From positions 1-64,000 of the forward strand of contig JAJCXR010000053.1 of assembly GCA_029263315.1 (NCBI GenBank): DNA of 64,000 nt, in the 5' to 3' direction. This stretch comes from Acidobacteriota bacterium. Lineage in GTDB: Bacteria; Acidobacteriota; Thermoanaerobaculia; Multivoradales; J023. This document shows positions 17,457 through 26,280 of the stretch, one piece after another; position 1 is the stretch's first letter, and each line of letters opens with the position of its first letter. The notes under the pieces are model-generated. The model did not search any database. It saw nothing but the letters and a program-made list of their open reading frames with translations, and had not been told where the DNA came from. Made by a program: the position numbers and the translations under genes.

Positions 17457-17502
17457 CGCTATGCCCCCCATCGCCATACATTCCATCGCCATACATGCTC
17501 AT
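17443..17502 (-). CDS. Possible 19-aa leader peptide ahead of the AlkD-like gene
   Basis: AAGGAGG at 17516-17510 lies seven bases before an ATG at 17502. That ATG is out of frame with the AlkD-like gene and opens a 19-codon peptide with a repeated MYGDG motif. Its TGA (17445-17443) overlaps the start of the main gene at 17456. This is the best ribosome binding site near here, so the AlkD-like protein may be made by re-initiation after the leader. A sequencing or assembly frameshift would be the alternative. Confidence 0.45.
   Translation of the reverse strand: MSMYGDGMYGDGGHSDGDL
17467..17496. repeat. 15-bp tandem duplication at the AlkD-like start
   Basis: Two 15-bp units, 17467-17481 and 17482-17496, differ by one base (core CCATCGCCATACAT) and are followed by a degenerate third. 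On the minus strand each unit supplies ATG codons in two frames. Confidence 0.85.
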
Positions 17503-17772
17503 CGCTATTCCTCCTTGACTGATCCTCCGTGGTTTTCGACCCGCGATCCTACCCGCCCATTCTAGCTGCTGAAACCACCTCATCTCCGAACCTCGACGGT
17601 GGCACCGACGGGCCGGTTGGGATACGCTCTACCCATCATCTTCGCAACCGAAGATTGTTGCGTCATAGATCGCCGAATGAGCTGTCCGCAGGCGGTACAG
17701 ACCACACTCAGCCAAGCCATTTCGATATTCGGGTGCCCAACGGGTGCCTAGTCAGCAGCGAGGACCGACAGG

Positions 17773-20460
17773 ATGTCTGACCAACCGCAGAGCCCGGATC
17801 ATGCCGTCGAAGATCTCGATCCTCTGGAAACCCAGGAATGGAAAGATGCCCTGGAGGCGGTTTTCGAAAGGGATGGCCCCGAACGGGCCCACTTCCTGAT
17901 CGAAGGTTTGATCGATAAGGCCCGGCGCTCCGGCGCCTATCTGCCCTATTCGGCCAACACCGCCTACATCAACACCATCGCGCCGCAGAACGAAGCCAAG
18001 CGTCCCGGCGACCCGGCCCTGGAACGGCGCATCAAGAGTCTCATCCGCTGGAACGCCATGGCCATGGTGGTGCGAGCCAATCGCCAGTTCGATGGTCTGG
18101 GCGGGCACATCGCCACCTTCCAGTCGGCGGCCACCCTCTACGAAGTGGGTTTCAACCACTTCTTCCGCGGCCCCGACGAGGAGGATGGCGGCGACTTGCT
18201 GTACATCCAAGGCCACTCGGCACCGGGCATTTACGCCCGCGCCTACCTCGAAGGTCGCTTGACGGAAGAGCAGCTCGACGCGTTCCGCCGCGAAGCCGAC
18301 GGCAAGGGGCTCTCTTCGTATCCCCACCCCTGGCTGATGCCCGACTTCTGGCAATTCGCCACCGTCTCCATGGGTTTGGGGCCACTGATGGCCATCTATC
18401 AGGCCCGTTTCCTCAAATACTTGCACCACCGCGGCATCGCCGACACCTCGAAGCGCAAGGTCTGGGCCTTCCTCGGCGACGGCGAAACGGACGAGCCGGA
18501 ATCCCTCGGCGCCATCTCCATGGCGGTGCGGGAGAAGCTCGACAACTTGATTTTTGTCATCAACTGCAACCTGCAACGCCTCGACGGACCGGTGCGGGGC
18601 AACGGCAAGATCATCCAAGAGTTGGAGCGCAACTTCCGCGGCGCCGGTTGGAATGTCATCAAGGTGCTGTGGGGCGGCAACTGGGACCCGCTGCTGGCCA
18701 AGGACAAGGACCACCTGCTGCGCAAACGCATGGAAGACGTCGTCGACGGCGACTACCAAGCCTATGCTGCCGACTCCACGGGTACCTATGTACGGCAGCA
18801 TTTCTTCGGCGATAGCCCTGAGCTGGCCGAAATGGTGGCCGACATGAGCGACGCCGACCTGTGGCGTCTGAAGCGCGGCGGCCATGATCCCGACAAGGTC
18901 TATGCCGCCTATGCCGCGGCGGTGAAACATCAAGGGCAACCGACGGTGATCCTGGCCAAGACCATCAAAGGTTATGGCATGGGCGAAGCCGGCGAAGGCC
19001 AGAACATCACCCACCAGCTCAAGAAGATGGGCGATAAGGCCCTGCACGGCTTCCGCGAACGCTTCAACATTCCTATCTCCGATGAGCAGCTGGCGGAGGC
19101 GGCGTTCTACAAACCGCCCGAGAACACGCCTCTGATGGAGTACTTGCGGGAGCGTCGGCAAGCCCTCGGCGGCCCCCTGCCGGCCCGCCGCCACGACGCC
19201 CCGGCCCTCGAGGTGCCTGATTTGGGAGCCTTCGGCATTCTGCTGAAGGGCAGCGGCGAGCGTGAGCAGTCCACCACCATGGCGGTGGTTCGTCTGCTCA
19301 CCGTGCTGACCCGCGACAAGAAGGTGGGAGAGCACTTGGTGCCGATCATCGCCGACGAGGCCCGTACCTTCGGCATGGAGGGCATGTTCCGGCAGTTGGC
19401 CATCTACGCCCCCTTCGGTCAGAAATATCGGCCGATGGATGCGGATCAGCTGATGTACTACCGGGAAGAAGAGGATGGTCAAATCCTCCAGGAGGGCATC
19501 ACCGAAGCGGGCGCCGTGTCGTCGTGGATCGCCGCCGGCACCTCCTACAGCACCAACGGTGTGCAGATGATCCCCTTCTTTCTCTTCTACTCCATGTTTG
19601 GATTCCAGCGTATCGGCGATTTCATCTGGGCCGCTGCCGACATGCAGGCCCGCGGATTCCTGGTGGGTGCCACCAGCGGCCGCACCACCCTCAACGGCGA
19701 AGGTTTACAGCACGAGGACGGCCACAGCCATCTGGTGGCCTCGACGGTGCCCAATTGTATCGCCTACGATCCCACCTACGCCTATGAGGTGGCGGTGATC
19801 TTCCAGGACGGCCTGCGCCGCATGTTCCAGGAGCAGGAGAGGGTCTTCTACTACGTCACCACTCTGAACGAGAACTACGTGCATCCGCCGATGCCCGAGG
19901 GAGTCGAAGAGGGCATCCGCAAGGGCATGTACAAGTTGCGGGCGTCGTCCAGCCGGGCCCGCAAGAAGAGGGTGCAGCTGTTGGGCAGCGGCGCCATCTT
20001 GCGCCAGGTGCTGGCCGCCGCTGAGCTGTTGGAGGAACGCTACGACATCGCCGCCGACGTTTGGAGCGTCACCAGCTTCACCGAGCTGCGACGCGACGGC
20101 CTACGGACCGAACGCCAGAATCTGCTCAACCCCGATGCGCCGCCAAAGACCTGCTACGTGGCCGACGCCCTGGCCCCGACGGCGGGCCCGGTGGTGGCGG
20201 CCACCGACTACATGCGCTCCTTCGCCGATCAGATCCGCCCCTTCGTCGAGCGGCGTTATTCTGTGCTCGGCACCGACGGTTTTGGGCGTTCCGATACCCG
20301 CGAAGGACTGCGTGATTTTTTTGAGGTGGATCACCGTTGGGTCGCCTTGGCGGCCCTCAAGACCCTGGCCGACGACGGCGTCCTGAGTCAGGATCAAGTG
20401 ACGGCGGCCCGCGACGAGCTCGGCATCGATCCCCACAAGCCCGACCCCACCACCGTTTGA
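17773..20460 (+). CDS. aceE: Pyruvate dehydrogenase E1 component, homodimeric type
   Basis: Predicted 895-aa cytoplasmic enzyme, close to the usual length of about 887. It decarboxylates pyruvate with thiamine diphosphate and passes the acetyl group to the lipoyl domain of E2. The cofactor motif is visible as GDGETDEPES followed some 35 residues later by NCNLQRLDGPVRGN. The homodimeric AceE architecture fits the N-terminal segment VRANRQFDGLGGHIATFQSA. The E2 gene follows 18 bases downstream, so the two are surely co-transcribed. No E3 (lipoamide dehydrogenase) gene lies next to them in this window. Confidence 0.97.
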   Translation: MSDQPQSPDHAVEDLDPLETQEWKDALEAVFERDGPERAHFLIEGLIDKARRSGAYLPYSANTAYINTIAPQNEAKRPGDPALERRIKSLIRWNAMAMVVRANRQFDGLGGHIATFQSAATLYEVGFNHFFRGPDEEDGGDLLYIQGHSAPGIYARAYLEGRLTEEQLDAFRREADGKGLSSYPHPWLMPDFWQFATVSMGLGPLMAIYQARFLKYLHHRGIADTSKRKVWAFLGDGETDEPESLGAISMAVREKLDNLIFVINCNLQRLDGPVRGNGKIIQELERNFRGAGWNVIKVLWGGNWDPLLAKDKDHLLRKRMEDVVDGDYQAYAADSTGTYVRQHFFGDSPELAEMVADMSDADLWRLKRGGHDPDKVYAAYAAAVKHQGQPTVILAKTIKGYGMGEAGEGQNITHQLKKMGDKALHGFRERFNIPISDEQLAEAAFYKPPENTPLMEYLRERRQALGGPLPARRHDAPALEVPDLGAFGILLKGSGEREQSTTMAVVRLLTVLTRDKKVGEHLVPIIADEARTFGMEGMFRQLAIYAPFGQKYRPMDADQLMYYREEEDGQILQEGITEAGAVSSWIAAGTSYSTNGVQMIPFFLFYSMFGFQRIGDFIWAAADMQARGFLVGATSGRTTLNGEGLQHEDGHSHLVASTVPNCIAYDPTYAYEVAVIFQDGLRRMFQEQERVFYYVTTLNENYVHPPMPEGVEEGIRKGMYKLRASSSRARKKRVQLLGSGAILRQVLAAAELLEERYDIAADVWSVTSFTELRRDGLRTERQNLLNPDAPPKTCYVADALAPTAGPVVAATDYMRSFADQIRPFVERRYSVLGTDGFGRSDTREGLRDFFEVDHRWVALAALKTLADDGVLSQDQVTAARDELGIDPHKPDPTTV

Positions 20461-20478
20461 GGCCCCGGAAGCGGAGAC

Positions 20479-21885
20479 ATGACCATGGCAGATAGGCAGG
20501 AAGTTCTGGTTCCCGATATCGGTGACATCGATGCGGTGACCGTCTTGGAAATCCTCGTCGCCGTCGGCGACCAGGTGGCCGTCGAGGACTCGCTGATCAC
20601 CTTGGAGAGCGACAAGGCGTCGATGGACGTTCCGTCTCCTTCGGCGGGCACGGTGCGCGAAATCAAGGTGTCTGAAGGCGACGAGGTTTCCCAGGGCAGC
20701 CTCATTCTGATTCTCGAAGCGAGCGCCGCGGCGGACGAAACAGAGGTAGAGCCGAAGGCCGAGAAACCCGCCGAGGCGTCTGCCGAGACGGAGACCGAAA
20801 GGCCGCCCGAGGCCGAGGCCAAAGGCAAGGTGCCCGCGGCGTCGACACCGACCCCTGCGGCACCTCCTCCGGCATCTCCTCCGGCACCCAAGCCCCAGGA
20901 GTCGGCGTCCAGCTCTCCCCCGGCCCCCCAGGCAGCCACCGCGGCCAACAAGGAGATCGACGAGACGGCCTTTCGCCTCGCCTACGCCAGCCCGTCGGTG
21001 CGTCGCTTGGCGCGCCAGCTGGGGGTCGATCTCGGGCGGGTCAGCGGCAGCGGACGCAAGGGACGCATCACCCAAGAGGACGTCCACGGCTTCGTCAAAG
21101 AGGCGCTCCAACGGCCGGCGGGCGGCGTCGGCGGGGGGGTCTCCGGCTTCGCCTGGCCAGCGATGCCGAGCATCGATTTCGCCAAGTTCGGCGAGGTGGA
21201 GAGCAAGCCCTTGAGCCGCATCCGAAAGGTGGCGGCGCGCAATCTGCATCGCAGTTGGTTGCATGTGCCCCACGTAACCCAGCACGACGAAGCGGACATC
21301 ACCGACATGGAGGCCTTCCGCAAGGCCGAGGGCGAGGCCGCTAAGAAGGAAGGCTACAAGCTGACGCCGGTGGCCTTCCTGCTCAAGGCGGCGGCGGCGG
21401 CCCTGAAGTCTTTTCCCGACTTCAACGCCTCCCTCGACGAGAGCGGCGAGAACCTGATCCTCAAGCACTACATGCACATCGGTGTCGCCGTCGACACACC
21501 CCAGGGCCTGGTGGTGCCGGTGATCCGCGATGTCGATCAAAAGAGCCTGTCGGAGCTCGCCAAGGAGCTGATGGAAACCAGCGGCCGGGCCCGCGATGGC
21601 AAGCTCAAACCGGACGACTTCCAAGGTGGCTGCTTCACCATCTCCAGCCTTGGCGGTATCGGCGGCACCTCCTTCACCCCCATCGTCAACGCCCCCGAAG
21701 TGGCGATTCTCGGGGTCTCCCGGTCGCAGCTCAAGCCGGTGTGGAACGGCAGCGCTTTCGAGCCGCGGCTGATGCTGCCGCTGTCGTTGTCCTACGATCA
21801 TCGGGTGATCGACGGAGCTTCGGCGGCCCGCTTTGTCGTCCACCTGGGACGGTTACTGAGCGACTTGAGACGTTTGCTTCTCTGA
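20479..21885 (+). CDS. aceF: Pyruvate dehydrogenase E2, dihydrolipoyl acetyltransferase
   Basis: Predicted 468-aa protein. It has one lipoyl domain (lipoylated Lys46 in ESDKASMDVP), an Ala/Pro/Glu-rich linker at about 82-158, an E3-binding domain at 169-205 (ASPSVRRLARQLGVDL), and the trimeric catalytic domain from about 240. The active-site motif DHRVIDG is at about 440. It moves acetyl groups from E1 to coenzyme A. One lipoyl domain is fewer than the three of E. coli but is common elsewhere. The linker contains small Pro/Ala repeats. Tightly linked to aceE. Confidence 0.96.
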   Translation: MTMADRQEVLVPDIGDIDAVTVLEILVAVGDQVAVEDSLITLESDKASMDVPSPSAGTVREIKVSEGDEVSQGSLILILEASAAADETEVEPKAEKPAEASAETETERPPEAEAKGKVPAASTPTPAAPPPASPPAPKPQESASSSPPAPQAATAANKEIDETAFRLAYASPSVRRLARQLGVDLGRVSGSGRKGRITQEDVHGFVKEALQRPAGGVGGGVSGFAWPAMPSIDFAKFGEVESKPLSRIRKVAARNLHRSWLHVPHVTQHDEADITDMEAFRKAEGEAAKKEGYKLTPVAFLLKAAAAALKSFPDFNASLDESGENLILKHYMHIGVAVDTPQGLVVPVIRDVDQKSLSELAKELMETSGRARDGKLKPDDFQGGCFTISSLGGIGGTSFTPIVNAPEVAILGVSRSQLKPVWNGSAFEPRLMLPLSLSYDHRVIDGASAARFVVHLGRLLSDLRRLLL

Positions 21886-21944
21886 CTCAGGCCCCGTCGC
21901 GGAGTCTGTTCCCTATCCCCAGAGAGAAATCGGAGGATCGCACC

Positions 21945-22109
21945 AACTGCGATCAAAACTGGCGGACCGCGTCGGAATGTCCAATCGGCAGCGTCGCCGT
22001 GCGCTTCGAGATGCACCTGCGACCCGGCGCCGATGGCAAGTCGATCAGCGGCTTCCGGCTGATCTGTCGTCCGGTGGAGTCGGTCCGTACTTTCGTCGAA
22101 AACTACTGA
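21945..22109 (+). pseudogene. Remnant of a secreted Cys-containing domain (tentative)
   Basis: Downstream of aceF, a frame that has no plausible start ends in a protein-like stretch with paired cysteines. CDQNWRTASECPIGS is followed by an SISGFRLICRPVE segment before the stop at 22107-22109. The alternating pattern resembles small secreted beta-sandwich or lectin-like repeats ending in a Gly-hydrophobic-CRP motif. No start codon with a ribosome site or signal peptide precedes it, so it may be the 3' scrap of a lost gene. The evidence is only the look of the translation. Confidence 0.3.
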
Positions 22110-22122
22110 GCTGTCGCAGCGG

Positions 22123-22881
22123 CTACCCCGCCGGGTCCGTCACCGGATCCGGCAGTCCCAATTCATCGAAGATCCGTCGCAAGTAGCGGCGGGTTTCTTT
22201 GTAGGGGGGCACCCCGGAGTACCGAGCGACGGTGCCTTCGCCGGAGTTGTAGGCGGCGAGCACATGGCTCAACTGATCGTCGAAGCGATCCGCCAGCCAG
22301 CGGAGATAGCGGCTGCCGGCTTCGAGGTTGCGGGAGGGCTCGAAGACTTGATCGCCGTTGACTCCGAAGCGTTGGGCGGTGGCGGGCATTAGTTGCATGA
22401 GGCCCTGCGCCCCTTTGTGGGATACCGCCCGCGGATTGAAGTTGGACTCGGCGCGGGCCACCGCGGCCACCAGGGCGGGATTGAGACCGTGCCGTTTGGC
22501 GGTCTCGTAGATCAGGTCGCCGAAGGGGGCGGCGGGAGCGGCGTGCTGTGGCTCAAAACGCAGTGCAAAGCTGGGGGGTGCCGGCTCGATCTCCACCTTG
22601 CGGGTCGACACTTCGTCTTCGACGATGCGCGCCACGGTGAGCAGGGGCACGTGCATTTGCCCGCCTCGCAGCAGGTCGAGGCGGACGATTTGATCCTGCA
22701 CTTCGAAGTCTTTGACCTTCAGATATCCACCATGGGTGAAGACCACCAACTCGGCGCCGGCTGGGCCGGCCAGGCAGCACATCATCCAGGCGACGAGCAG
22801 GCATGGCAGAGCACGACGCAGGCTTTGGCGACGTTGGGTGGATGGTTGCGGGCCCTCAGGCCCTGGGGTGGAATCGATCAT
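22123..22881 (-). CDS. Lytic transglycosylase, SLT domain
   Basis: Predicted 252-aa exported protein. A signal peptide (about 20-44, ending AGPAGAE) is followed by a small beta domain carrying the VFTHGGYLKVKDF segment and then an SLT goose-lysozyme-like domain at about 118-240. The catalytic Glu lies in AVARAESNFNP, followed by the typical GAQGLMQLMPATA, and the later AAYNSGEGTV motif is also present. It cleaves peptidoglycan between MurNAc and GlcNAc. The N-terminal domain resembles those of single-domain SLTs in Acidobacteria and Deltaproteobacteria. Its start overlaps the end of the recombinase gene by 26 bases. Confidence 0.92.
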   Translation of the reverse strand: MIDSTPGPEGPQPSTQRRQSLRRALPCLLVAWMMCCLAGPAGAELVVFTHGGYLKVKDFEVQDQIVRLDLLRGGQMHVPLLTVARIVEDEVSTRKVEIEPAPPSFALRFEPQHAAPAAPFGDLIYETAKRHGLNPALVAAVARAESNFNPRAVSHKGAQGLMQLMPATAQRFGVNGDQVFEPSRNLEAGSRYLRWLADRFDDQLSHVLAAYNSGEGTVARYSGVPPYKETRRYLRRIFDELGLPDPVTDPAG

Positions 22882-23767
22882 AGAGGCTCTTCAAACGGTG
22901 TTGATGGATGTGGGTGTAGATCTGGGTGGTGGAAATATCGGCGTGGCCGAGCATCATTTGTACCACCCGCAGGTCGGCGCCGTGCTCCAAGAGGTGGCTG
23001 GCGAAGCTGTGCCGTAAGACATGGGGCGAAACATCAGGCAGACCCAGGGCCAGGCTGTATTGCTTGAGATTCTTCCACATGCCCTGACGGCTCATCGGCC
23101 CCCCCCGGTGGTTGACAAATACCACTTCGTGACGTCCCTTCAACAGCTGGTCTCGGACTTCCCCCAAGTAACGACGCATCCACAGCTCTGCATTCTCCCC
23201 CACCGGCACGATACGTTCTTTGCTCCCCTTGCCCCAAGCCACCAGGAATCCCTGGTCGAGCCGTAGCTGGCCAAGCTCTAACCCTACCAGCTCGCTGACC
23301 CGCAAACCGCTGGCGTAGAGCAGCTCCAACATGGCCCGATCGCGCAACCCCAGGGGCGTCGACAGGTCCGGCGCTCCCAAGAGGGCTTCCACGTTCTCCT
23401 GCGACAACACCTTGGGCAAGGAGCGCATCAGCTTCGGAGCCACCAGCTGCGACGACGGATCGTCCCGGCGCTCTTTAATGTCTACGAGATAGGTGTAGAA
23501 ACCGCGGATGGCGGCGAGGGCCCGAGTGATCGTCCGGGCCGCCAAACCCTGCTGCCGGAGGGAGCGCAGATGCTGCTGCAGCTGCGGCGTTTTGGCTTCC
23601 AGCAGGTCGATGCCGGCGGCTTCCAGATCGCTCAGCAGGCGGACGAGGTCCTGGCGGTAGGCGACGACGGAATTCCTCGCCAGGCCCCGCTCCACCTCGA
23701 GGGTATCGAGATAGGCGCCGAGCCGTCGCGCCGCCGGGGATCGAGCGCTTCCGGGCGCCAGGGTCAT
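22856..23767 (-). CDS. xerD: Tyrosine recombinase, XerD-like
   Basis: Predicted 303-aa site-specific recombinase of normal XerC/D length. It has an N-terminal SAM-like core-binding domain (about 12-100) and a C-terminal catalytic domain. The conserved residues are visible: Arg in ASGLRVSELVGLE, Lys in the GKGSKERIVPVG hairpin, HVLRHSFASHLLEHGADLR, the second His in MLGHADISTTQIYTH, and the nucleophile Tyr in that motif. XerD resolves chromosome dimers at dif; assignment to XerD rather than XerC is from general likeness. ATG 23767 is preferred over an upstream ATG at 23878, which lies inside the preceding gene. Confidence 0.9.
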   Translation of the reverse strand: MTLAPGSARSPAARRLGAYLDTLEVERGLARNSVVAYRQDLVRLLSDLEAAGIDLLEAKTPQLQQHLRSLRQQGLAARTITRALAAIRGFYTYLVDIKERRDDPSSQLVAPKLMRSLPKVLSQENVEALLGAPDLSTPLGLRDRAMLELLYASGLRVSELVGLELGQLRLDQGFLVAWGKGSKERIVPVGENAELWMRRYLGEVRDQLLKGRHEVVFVNHRGGPMSRQGMWKNLKQYSLALGLPDVSPHVLRHSFASHLLEHGADLRVVQMMLGHADISTTQIYTHIHQHRLKSLYDRFHPRA

Positions 23768-23795
23768 TCGACTGCCAAGCTCATGGCACGCGCTC

Positions 23796-25046
23796 TCAGG
23801 CGACCGGACGGCTCTCGTGCTGACGACAGATCTCCAGGACTTGGTGCTCCTTGAGCAGCCCGGAGGACTGTTTCGCAATCTCGAAAATCATCCGCACCAG
23901 ATCGGGATCGGTCTCGACGCCGCGCTCCTTCAGCCAGTGGATGACATTGGACTCGCCGCTCATCGGGCCGATTTCGATGACCTGAGCGCAGCCGAAAAGG
24001 TCCGCCGGGACGCTGGAGTACACCCGGTCCGCCAGCCAGGCATCGCCCTTTTCCCGGGCCTTGATGATGGCCGAGGCGTGCACCCCGGTGCCGGTGCGGA
24101 AGGCGTCGCAACCGAAGACCGGGTAATTGTCGGGAAACGGCACGCCGGTGGCTTCGGCAACCGCCAGGCAGTAGTCCGGCAAGGTGGTCAAATCCCGCTC
24201 GATCCAGCCGAGCAGTTGCATGTTGACCAACAGCAGATCCATGGGCGTATTGCCGACCCGTTCGCCCACCCCCAGGGCCGTACCGTGCAGACGATCGGCA
24301 CCCGCCGCGGCGGCGCGCAAGGCATTGGCCACCGACAGACCACGGTCCCGATGGCCATGCCAATCAACTTTGACCTCTTCGCCGGTGTCGTCCACCACCT
24401 GGCGGATGAAGCGCACGATGGCCTCGGCACCCCGCGGCGTGGCATGGCCCACCGTGTCGGCGATGCACACCCGGCGCGCACCGGCCTCCACCGCCGTTGT
24501 GTAGAGGCGCCGCAAGTCCTCGGGGCGGGCCCGGGTTGTGTCCTCGGTGACATACATGACCGGCAAGCCGTTGTCGGTGCAATAGCGCACCGCCTCGTCG
24601 GTCAAATGCAGCAGCCGATCCATGCTCCAGTTCTCGGTGTACTGGCGAATCGGGCTGGAGCCGATGAAGGCCGCCACCTCGAGGGCGATACCGGAGCGCT
24701 GGGAAATCTCGACGATGGGCTCACAGTCCTTGATCACGGTCCGGGCAGCTGCATTGGGAATGATGGGCAATTTCTGATCGGCGATTTCCTGGGTCAAGCG
24801 CAGGGTGTCTTCGAACATGCGCGGCCCCGCCGCCGGGAGTCCGATGTCCGCCCCATCGATGCCGAGATCGGCCATCGAGTGCAGGATGCGCAGTTTTTCC
24901 TCGATGGTGGGATTGCTCACCGAGGGGGACTGCAAACCGTCGCGTAGGGTTTCGTCATCGAGCTCGATACGCCGTTCGGCCGGGTCGATGACCGGCTCGC
25001 CGTTCCAATCGAAGATCATGTCTTCTTGCTTCATCTGAATCATCAC
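23796..25046 (-). CDS. 2-isopropylmalate/homocitrate synthase-like enzyme (HMGL family)
   Basis: Predicted 416-aa TIM-barrel acyltransferase. The family start motif is present (DDETLRDGLQSP), as is the metal-binding HGHRDRG motif and GVGERVGNTPMD. Enzymes of this group condense acetyl-CoA with a 2-oxoacid. Length is shorter than full LeuA, so the regulatory LeuA C-terminal domain is absent, as in NifV, homocitrate and citramalate synthases. The gene overlaps the upstream dehydrogenase as GTGA, so the pair should run successive steps of one 2-oxoacid elongation. The substrate cannot be told from sequence. ATG 25043 is an alternative start. Confidence 0.85.
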   Translation of the reverse strand: MMIQMKQEDMIFDWNGEPVIDPAERRIELDDETLRDGLQSPSVSNPTIEEKLRILHSMADLGIDGADIGLPAAGPRMFEDTLRLTQEIADQKLPIIPNAAARTVIKDCEPIVEISQRSGIALEVAAFIGSSPIRQYTENWSMDRLLHLTDEAVRYCTDNGLPVMYVTEDTTRARPEDLRRLYTTAVEAGARRVCIADTVGHATPRGAEAIVRFIRQVVDDTGEEVKVDWHGHRDRGLSVANALRAAAAGADRLHGTALGVGERVGNTPMDLLLVNMQLLGWIERDLTTLPDYCLAVAEATGVPFPDNYPVFGCDAFRTGTGVHASAIIKAREKGDAWLADRVYSSVPADLFGCAQVIEIGPMSGESNVIHWLKERGVETDPDLVRMIFEIAKQSSGLLKEHQVLEICRQHESRPVA

Positions 25047-26221
25047 ACTCCGCCCCCCCGTTGGGTGATGGCTACTTTGGACGGGGCCGCTGTGCCCGCC
25101 GGTTGTCTTTCCACCTCGATGTCACCCACGTCGATATTACCCACGTCGATATTACCGAGCCCGGCGGCCAGCAGGTCACCCACTCGCTCGGTGCTCAGGT
25201 TTCCCCCCAGATCCGGAGTTGTTTGATCAGCTTGTAGCGCCGCCACCACCGTCGCCTCGATGGCCTTGGCAGCCTCGCCATAGCCCAGATTGTCCAACAA
25301 CAGCGCGGCGGAGAGCACCGACGCCATCGGGTTGGCGATGCCTTGCCCGGCCATTTGCGGCCACGAACCGTGCACCGACTCGAAGAGCGAGGTTTGGCCG
25401 GGATGCAGGTTGGCGGAGGCCGCCAGCCCGAGGCCCCCCTGCAGAGCCGCGCCGAGATCGGTGACGATATCGCCGAACATGTTGTTGGTGACGATGACAT
25501 CGAGCTGCCCTGGATCGAGCACCATTTGCATGGTCAGGTTGTCGACATACATATGGGCCGCTTCGAGGTCGGGGTACTCCTCGGCCACTTCGCGGAAGCA
25601 GCGCTGCCAGAGGTCGTGGGCAAAGCGCATGACATTGGATTTGTCACTCATCGTCACCCGGCGGCGGTCGTGGTCGCGGGCCCACTGGAAGGCGGCTCGG
25701 ATGATGCGTTCGACGCCCTTGCGGGTGTGGATTTCCTCTTGGATCGCCACCTCGTCGGCGGTGCCCTTCTTGAGGTGCCCACCGGAGCCGACATAGGCCC
25801 CTTCCGTGTTCTCGCGAAAAATCACCATGTCGATGTCGCCGAGGCCGCGGTCACGTAATGGGCAGAGCCGAGCATCGAAGAGCTTGATGGGACGGAAATT
25901 TATGTAGAGATCGAGCCCGAAGCGCAGCCCCAGGAGGATATCCGCCGCATGGCGGTTGTCCGGAACCCGCGGATCGCCATAGGCACCGACAAAAATCGCC
26001 GCATACTCATCGCGCAAACGCTCTAGGGCACCTTCGGGCAAGGTTTCACCGGTTTCCAGGTAGTGATCGGCGCTCCACGGCAGGAAATCGAAGGCCAGCG
26101 GTAGCCGCCAGCGTTCTTTGGCGGCGCGCAGCACCTTGATCGCTTCAGCGGTGACTTCCGGTCCGATTCCGTCCCCCGCCAAGACGGCGACATGTTGTGT
26201 TTGGCCTTTGGACATCGTCAA
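25043..26221 (-). CDS. Isopropylmalate/tartrate-type beta-decarboxylating dehydrogenase
   Basis: Predicted 392-aa NAD(P)-dependent dehydrogenase of the isocitrate/isopropylmalate family. The dinucleotide motif GDGIGPEV is at about 15-22; the substrate loop FRENTEGAYVG is of the tartrate/isocitrate type rather than the classical LeuB type. The Mg-binding Asp residues lie in NNMFGDIVTDLGAAL. It oxidises and decarboxylates a 2-substituted 3-hydroxyacid, the step after the synthase encoded next. After the usual end, a tail of GNIDVGNIDV units comes from a 15-bp tandem repeat. No leuC/leuD isomerase genes lie beside the pair. Confidence 0.88.
   Translation of the reverse strand: MTMSKGQTQHVAVLAGDGIGPEVTAEAIKVLRAAKERWRLPLAFDFLPWSADHYLETGETLPEGALERLRDEYAAIFVGAYGDPRVPDNRHAADILLGLRFGLDLYINFRPIKLFDARLCPLRDRGLGDIDMVIFRENTEGAYVGSGGHLKKGTADEVAIQEEIHTRKGVERIIRAAFQWARDHDRRRVTMSDKSNVMRFAHDLWQRCFREVAEEYPDLEAAHMYVDNLTMQMVLDPGQLDVIVTNNMFGDIVTDLGAALQGGLGLAASANLHPGQTSLFESVHGSWPQMAGQGIANPMASVLSAALLLDNLGYGEAAKAIEATVVAALQADQTTPDLGGNLSTERVGDLLAAGLGNIDVGNIDVGDIEVERQPAGTAAPSKVAITQRGGGV
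25111..25155. repeat. 15-bp tandem repeat in the dehydrogenase tail
   Basis: Three 15-bp units at 25111-25125, 25126-25140 and 25141-25155 (core CCACGTCGATATTAC; the first differs at three bases). They encode repeated NIDVG units at the C-terminus, downstream of the enzyme core. Confidence 0.9.
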
Positions 26222-26280
26222 ATGCTACCACAGGAATGGGTCTGGCATGATCCCTCGGCGGGCTCTGCGAGGTGGTGCAA

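Noticed and set aside
17637..17654. Small hairpin ATCTTCG/CGAAGAT before aceE
   Set aside because: Seven-base stem without a T tract or conserved context; common by chance at this length.
20101..21843. 580-codon frame on the minus strand
   Set aside because: Antisense to aceF, which has clear lipoyl and catalytic motifs.
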